This document shows, piece after piece, positions 7,812 through 9,574 of a DNA stretch of 9,574 nt; position 1 is the first letter of the stretch, and every line of letters begins with the position of its first letter. The position numbers were made by a program, and so were the translations under genes. Origin of the DNA: Hyphomicrobiales bacterium (GTDB taxonomy: Bacteria; Pseudomonadota; Alphaproteobacteria; Rhizobiales; Xanthobacteraceae); NCBI GenBank assembly GCA_023266695.1, contig JAHFPO010000088.1, positions 1 to 9,574 of the forward strand, in the 5' to 3' direction. The notes under the pieces were generated by a model. The model saw nothing but the letters and a program-made list of their open reading frames with translations, did not search any database and was not told where the DNA came from.

Positions 7812-9574
7812 ATGAGCAAAGACAGCCCCCGCCGCCCCGACGCCCGCGTGATCGCGATCCGCGGCGCGCGCGAGCACAATCTGAAGGGCGTCGATCTCGA
7901 TATTCCTCGTGATCGCTTGGTCGTGTTCACCGGGCTCTCGGGCTCCGGGAAATCGTCGCTCGCCTTCGACACCATCTATGCGGAAGGCCAGCGGCGCTAT
8001 GTGGAGTCGCTCTCCGCCTACGCGCGCCAGTTCCTGGAGATGATGCAGAAGCCGGACGTCGACCGCATCGACGGCCTGTCGCCGGCGATCTCGATCGAGC
8101 AGAAGACGACGAGCCGCAATCCGCGCTCGACCGTCGGCACCGTCACCGAGATCTACGACTATATGCGCCTGCTGTGGGCCCGCATCGGCGTGCCCTATTC
8201 GCCCGCGACCGGCCTGCCGATCGAGAGCCAGACGGTCAGCCAAATGGTCGACCGCGTGCTCGCGCTGAAAGAGGGCACGCGGCTCTATCTATTGGCGCCG
8301 GTGGTGCGCGGGAGAAAGGGCGAGTACCGCCGCGACCTCGCCGAGTTCCAGAAGCGCGGCTTCCAGCGGGTGAAGATCGACGGGAAATTCTACGAGATCG
8401 CGGAGGCGCCGCAGCTCGACAAGAAATTCAAGCACGACATCGACGTGGTGGTGGACCGGGTGGTGGTGCGGGCCGACATCAAGCAGCGGCTCGCCGAGAG
8501 CTTCGAGACCGCGCTCAAGCTCGCCGACGGGATCGCGGTGGCGGAGATCGCCGATCGGCCGTCATCCTTCGAGACGCGGCCCCCCAAGTCGGCTCTAGCC
8601 GACTTGGGCGACCAAGAGCGCCGATCTCGGGTAAACCCGGGATCGGTGGCCGCTCCTCAGGATGACGGCAAGAAATCCCGTCGTCCTGAGGAGGCGCGTA
8701 GCGCCGTCTCGAAGGACGACGGCATGAAGCGCGGGCATCTCGACGATCCGAACCGCATCATCTTCTCCTCGAAGTTCGCCTGCCCGGTGTCGGGCTTCAC
8801 CATCGAGGAGATCGAGCCGAGGCTGTTTTCGTTCAACAGCCCGCACGGGGCCTGCCCGGCCTGCGACGGGTTGGGCGTCGAGCAGGAGATCGACGCCGAT
8901 CTCGTCGTGCCCGATCAGACCAAGACCTTGCGCCAGGGCGCGATCGCGCCATGGTCGCGCTCGACCTCGCCCTATTACACCCAGACGCTGGAGACGCTCG
9001 CCAAGAAATACAAATTCTCGCTCACCGTGCCGTGGAAGGAACTGCCCAAGCGCGCGCGCGACGTGATCCTCCACGGTTCCGGCGAGGAGGACGTGCGCTT
9101 CATCTACGACGACGGCATGCGGAGCTTCGAGACCAAAAAGCCGTTCGAGGGCGTGATGGTCAATCTGGAGCGGCGCTGGCGCGAGACCGAAAGCAATCTC
9201 GCGCGCGAGGACATGGAGCGCTATTTCTCCACCATCCCCTGCAAGGCCTGCACCGGCCATCGCCTCAAGCCCGAGGCCTTGTGCGTCAGGATCGGCGGCA
9301 AGCATATCGGCGAGGCGGCGGAGCTGTCGGTGCGGGCGGCGCGCGGCTGGTTCGAGGACTTGCCGAAGCGGCTCTCGAAGAAGCAGAACGAGATCGGCGT
9401 GCGCGTGCTGAAGGAGATCCGCGAGCGGCTCAAGTTCCTGGTCGACGTCGGGCTCGAATATCTCACGCTCGCGCGCGCCTCCGGCACGCTCTCGGGCGGC
9501 GAGAGCCAGCGCATCCGTCTCGCCTCCCAGATCGGCTCCGGCCTCACCGGCGTCTTGTATGTGCTGGACGAGCC
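7812..9574 (+). CDS. uvrA: UvrABC system protein A, N-terminal 587 codons, with in-frame palindromic insertion
   Basis: UvrA is the ABC-type ATPase that finds bulky DNA lesions and loads UvrB in nucleotide excision repair. Visible features: Walker A GLSGSGKSS at 41-49; UvrB-binding region around 135-235 including SQTVSQMVDRVLAL; first zinc module C324-P-V-S327 ... C348-P-A-C351; CKAC at 477-480; ABC signature LSGGESQRIRLASQ starting at 560; Walker B LYVLDE at the right edge. About 390 further residues lie outside. The second metal ligand of the first zinc module is Ser327 instead of Cys; I believe this is common in alphaproteobacteria. Residues ~250-304 are encoded by palindromic repeats (8559-8722), and from ETAL to FACP there are 86 residues against 25 in E. 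coli. The frame is unbroken. ATG 7812 matches the family N-terminus; in-frame upstream codons run into a stop at 7770-7772. Probably SOS-regulated with ssb. Confidence 0.95.
   Translation, partial: MSKDSPRRPDARVIAIRGAREHNLKGVDLDIPRDRLVVFTGLSGSGKSSLAFDTIYAEGQRRYVESLSAYARQFLEMMQKPDVDRIDGLSPAISIEQKTTSRNPRSTVGTVTEIYDYMRLLWARIGVPYSPATGLPIESQTVSQMVDRVLALKEGTRLYLLAPVVRGRKGEYRRDLAEFQKRGFQRVKIDGKFYEIAEAPQLDKKFKHDIDVVVDRVVVRADIKQRLAESFETALKLADGIAVAEIADRPSSFETRPPKSALADLGDQERRSRVNPGSVAAPQDDGKKSRRPEEARSAVSKDDGMKRGHLDDPNRIIFSSKFACPVSGFTIEEIEPRLFSFNSPHGACPACDGLGVEQEIDADLVVPDQTKTLRQGAIAPWSRSTSPYYTQTLETLAKKYKFSLTVPWKELPKRARDVILHGSGEEDVRFIYDDGMRSFETKKPFEGVMVNLERRWRETESNLAREDMERYFSTIPCKACTGHRLKPEALCVRIGGKHIGEAAELSVRAARGWFEDLPKRLSKKQNEIGVRVLKEIRERLKFLVDVGLEYLTLARASGTLSGGESQRIRLASQIGSGLTGVLYVLDE
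8583..8608. repeat. 26-bp palindrome A (12-2-12) inside uvrA repeat
   Basis: CCCAAGTCGGCT, then CT, then AGCCGACTTGGG: perfect 12-bp arms around a 2-bp centre. It can form a very stable hairpin in DNA or mRNA. It encodes roughly PKSALADLG in uvrA. It has the same 12-2-12 layout as the neighbouring palindrome, 12 bp downstream. Confidence 0.9.
8621..8646. repeat. 26-bp palindrome B (12-2-12) inside uvrA repeat
   Basis: CCGATCTCGGGT, then AA, then ACCCGGGATCGG: 12-bp arms with one T/C mismatch that is G-U compatible in RNA. Its layout equals that of palindrome A, but its sequence is different, so the two look like related kinds of element, not copies of one sequence. It encodes roughly RSRVNPGS in uvrA. 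Confidence 0.88.
8678..8722. repeat. Palindromic repeat element copy 2 (inverted), inside uvrA
   Basis: Arms CCGTCGTCCT (8678-8687) and AGGACGACGG (8713-8722) are perfect complements; inner GGCGC-gta-GCGCC (8693-8705) closes the hairpin, with GAGGA opposite GTCTCGA between. The order of the asymmetric parts is the reverse of copy 1, so this is the same element type in the opposite orientation. It is compact and appears complete at 45 bp. It is translated as about 15 residues of UvrA (RRPEEARSAVSKDDG). Confidence 0.88.

Larger units (their letters stand above)
8559..8668. repeat. Palindromic repeat element copy 1, split by two inner palindromes, inside uvrA
   Basis: Outer arms CCGTCATCCT (8559-8568) and AGGATGACGG (8659-8668) are perfect complements. 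Next to them are TCGAGACGCGGCC on the left and GGCCGCTCCTC on the right, the asymmetric inner arms of the widespread rhizobial repeat type TTCGAGACG...CTCCTCAGGATGA. Where copy 2 has a short GGCGC-gta-GCGCC centre, this copy has about 75 bp containing two other palindromes. This suggests insertion of other elements into its loop. All of it is translated as part of uvrA. Confidence 0.85.

Noticed and set aside
8174..8665. Plus-strand frame overlapping uvrA in another phase
   Set aside because: Arg/Gly/Ala-rich translation without motifs; the uvrA phase has the conserved family sequence.
8559..8722. CRISPR array or an intact insertion sequence
   Set aside because: The repeats are inverted and differ from one another, spacers are not regular, and there is no transposase gene.

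Overview
The window reads as chromosomal DNA of a GC-rich alphaproteobacterium, most likely from the Hyphomicrobiales (Rhizobiales). The evidence is the gene set coaD, gyrA, ssb and uvrA, an alphaproteobacterial-type LexA box (GTTC-N7-GTTC) between ssb and uvrA, a small protein with the SFPASDPPSWT motif, and dispersed palindromic repeats of a kind familiar from rhizobial genomes. The finer taxonomic placement is an inference.

Layout from left to right. The 5' part of coaD (minus strand) runs off the left edge. Upstream of it, on the same strand, is a multi-pass membrane protein of unknown function with a threefold internal repeat. A divergent intergenic region holding a palindrome follows. 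Then come two overlapping plus-strand genes: an exported ankyrin-repeat protein and a cysteine-rich GDCCVxC protein. They converge on gyrA (minus strand, complete, apparently starting at TTG). The 286-bp region upstream of gyrA is partly AT-rich and partly full of GC-rich hairpins. Two small minus-strand genes follow, one for a secreted four-cysteine protein and one for a SFPASDPPSW protein. Next are an EamA/DMT-type permease and ssb, both on the minus strand. A 393-bp divergent control region with the SOS box leads into the first 587 codons of uvrA (plus strand), which is cut by the right edge.

Gene relationships. ssb and uvrA are divergent DNA-repair genes that probably share LexA control, as in many proteobacteria. 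gyrA and coaD are housekeeping genes often found near each other in this group. The membrane protein, ankyrin and GDCCVxC genes sit between them like an accessory insertion.

The most striking feature is inside uvrA. A 164-bp block (8559-8722) is a nest of four palindromes: two copies, in opposite orientation, of one element, the first of which is split by two further 26-bp palindromes. The reading frame stays open through the whole block, so about 55 extra residues are added to UvrA just before its first zinc-finger module. This resembles the in-frame palindromic elements described in Rickettsia genes, but here in a core DNA-repair enzyme and as a nested cluster.
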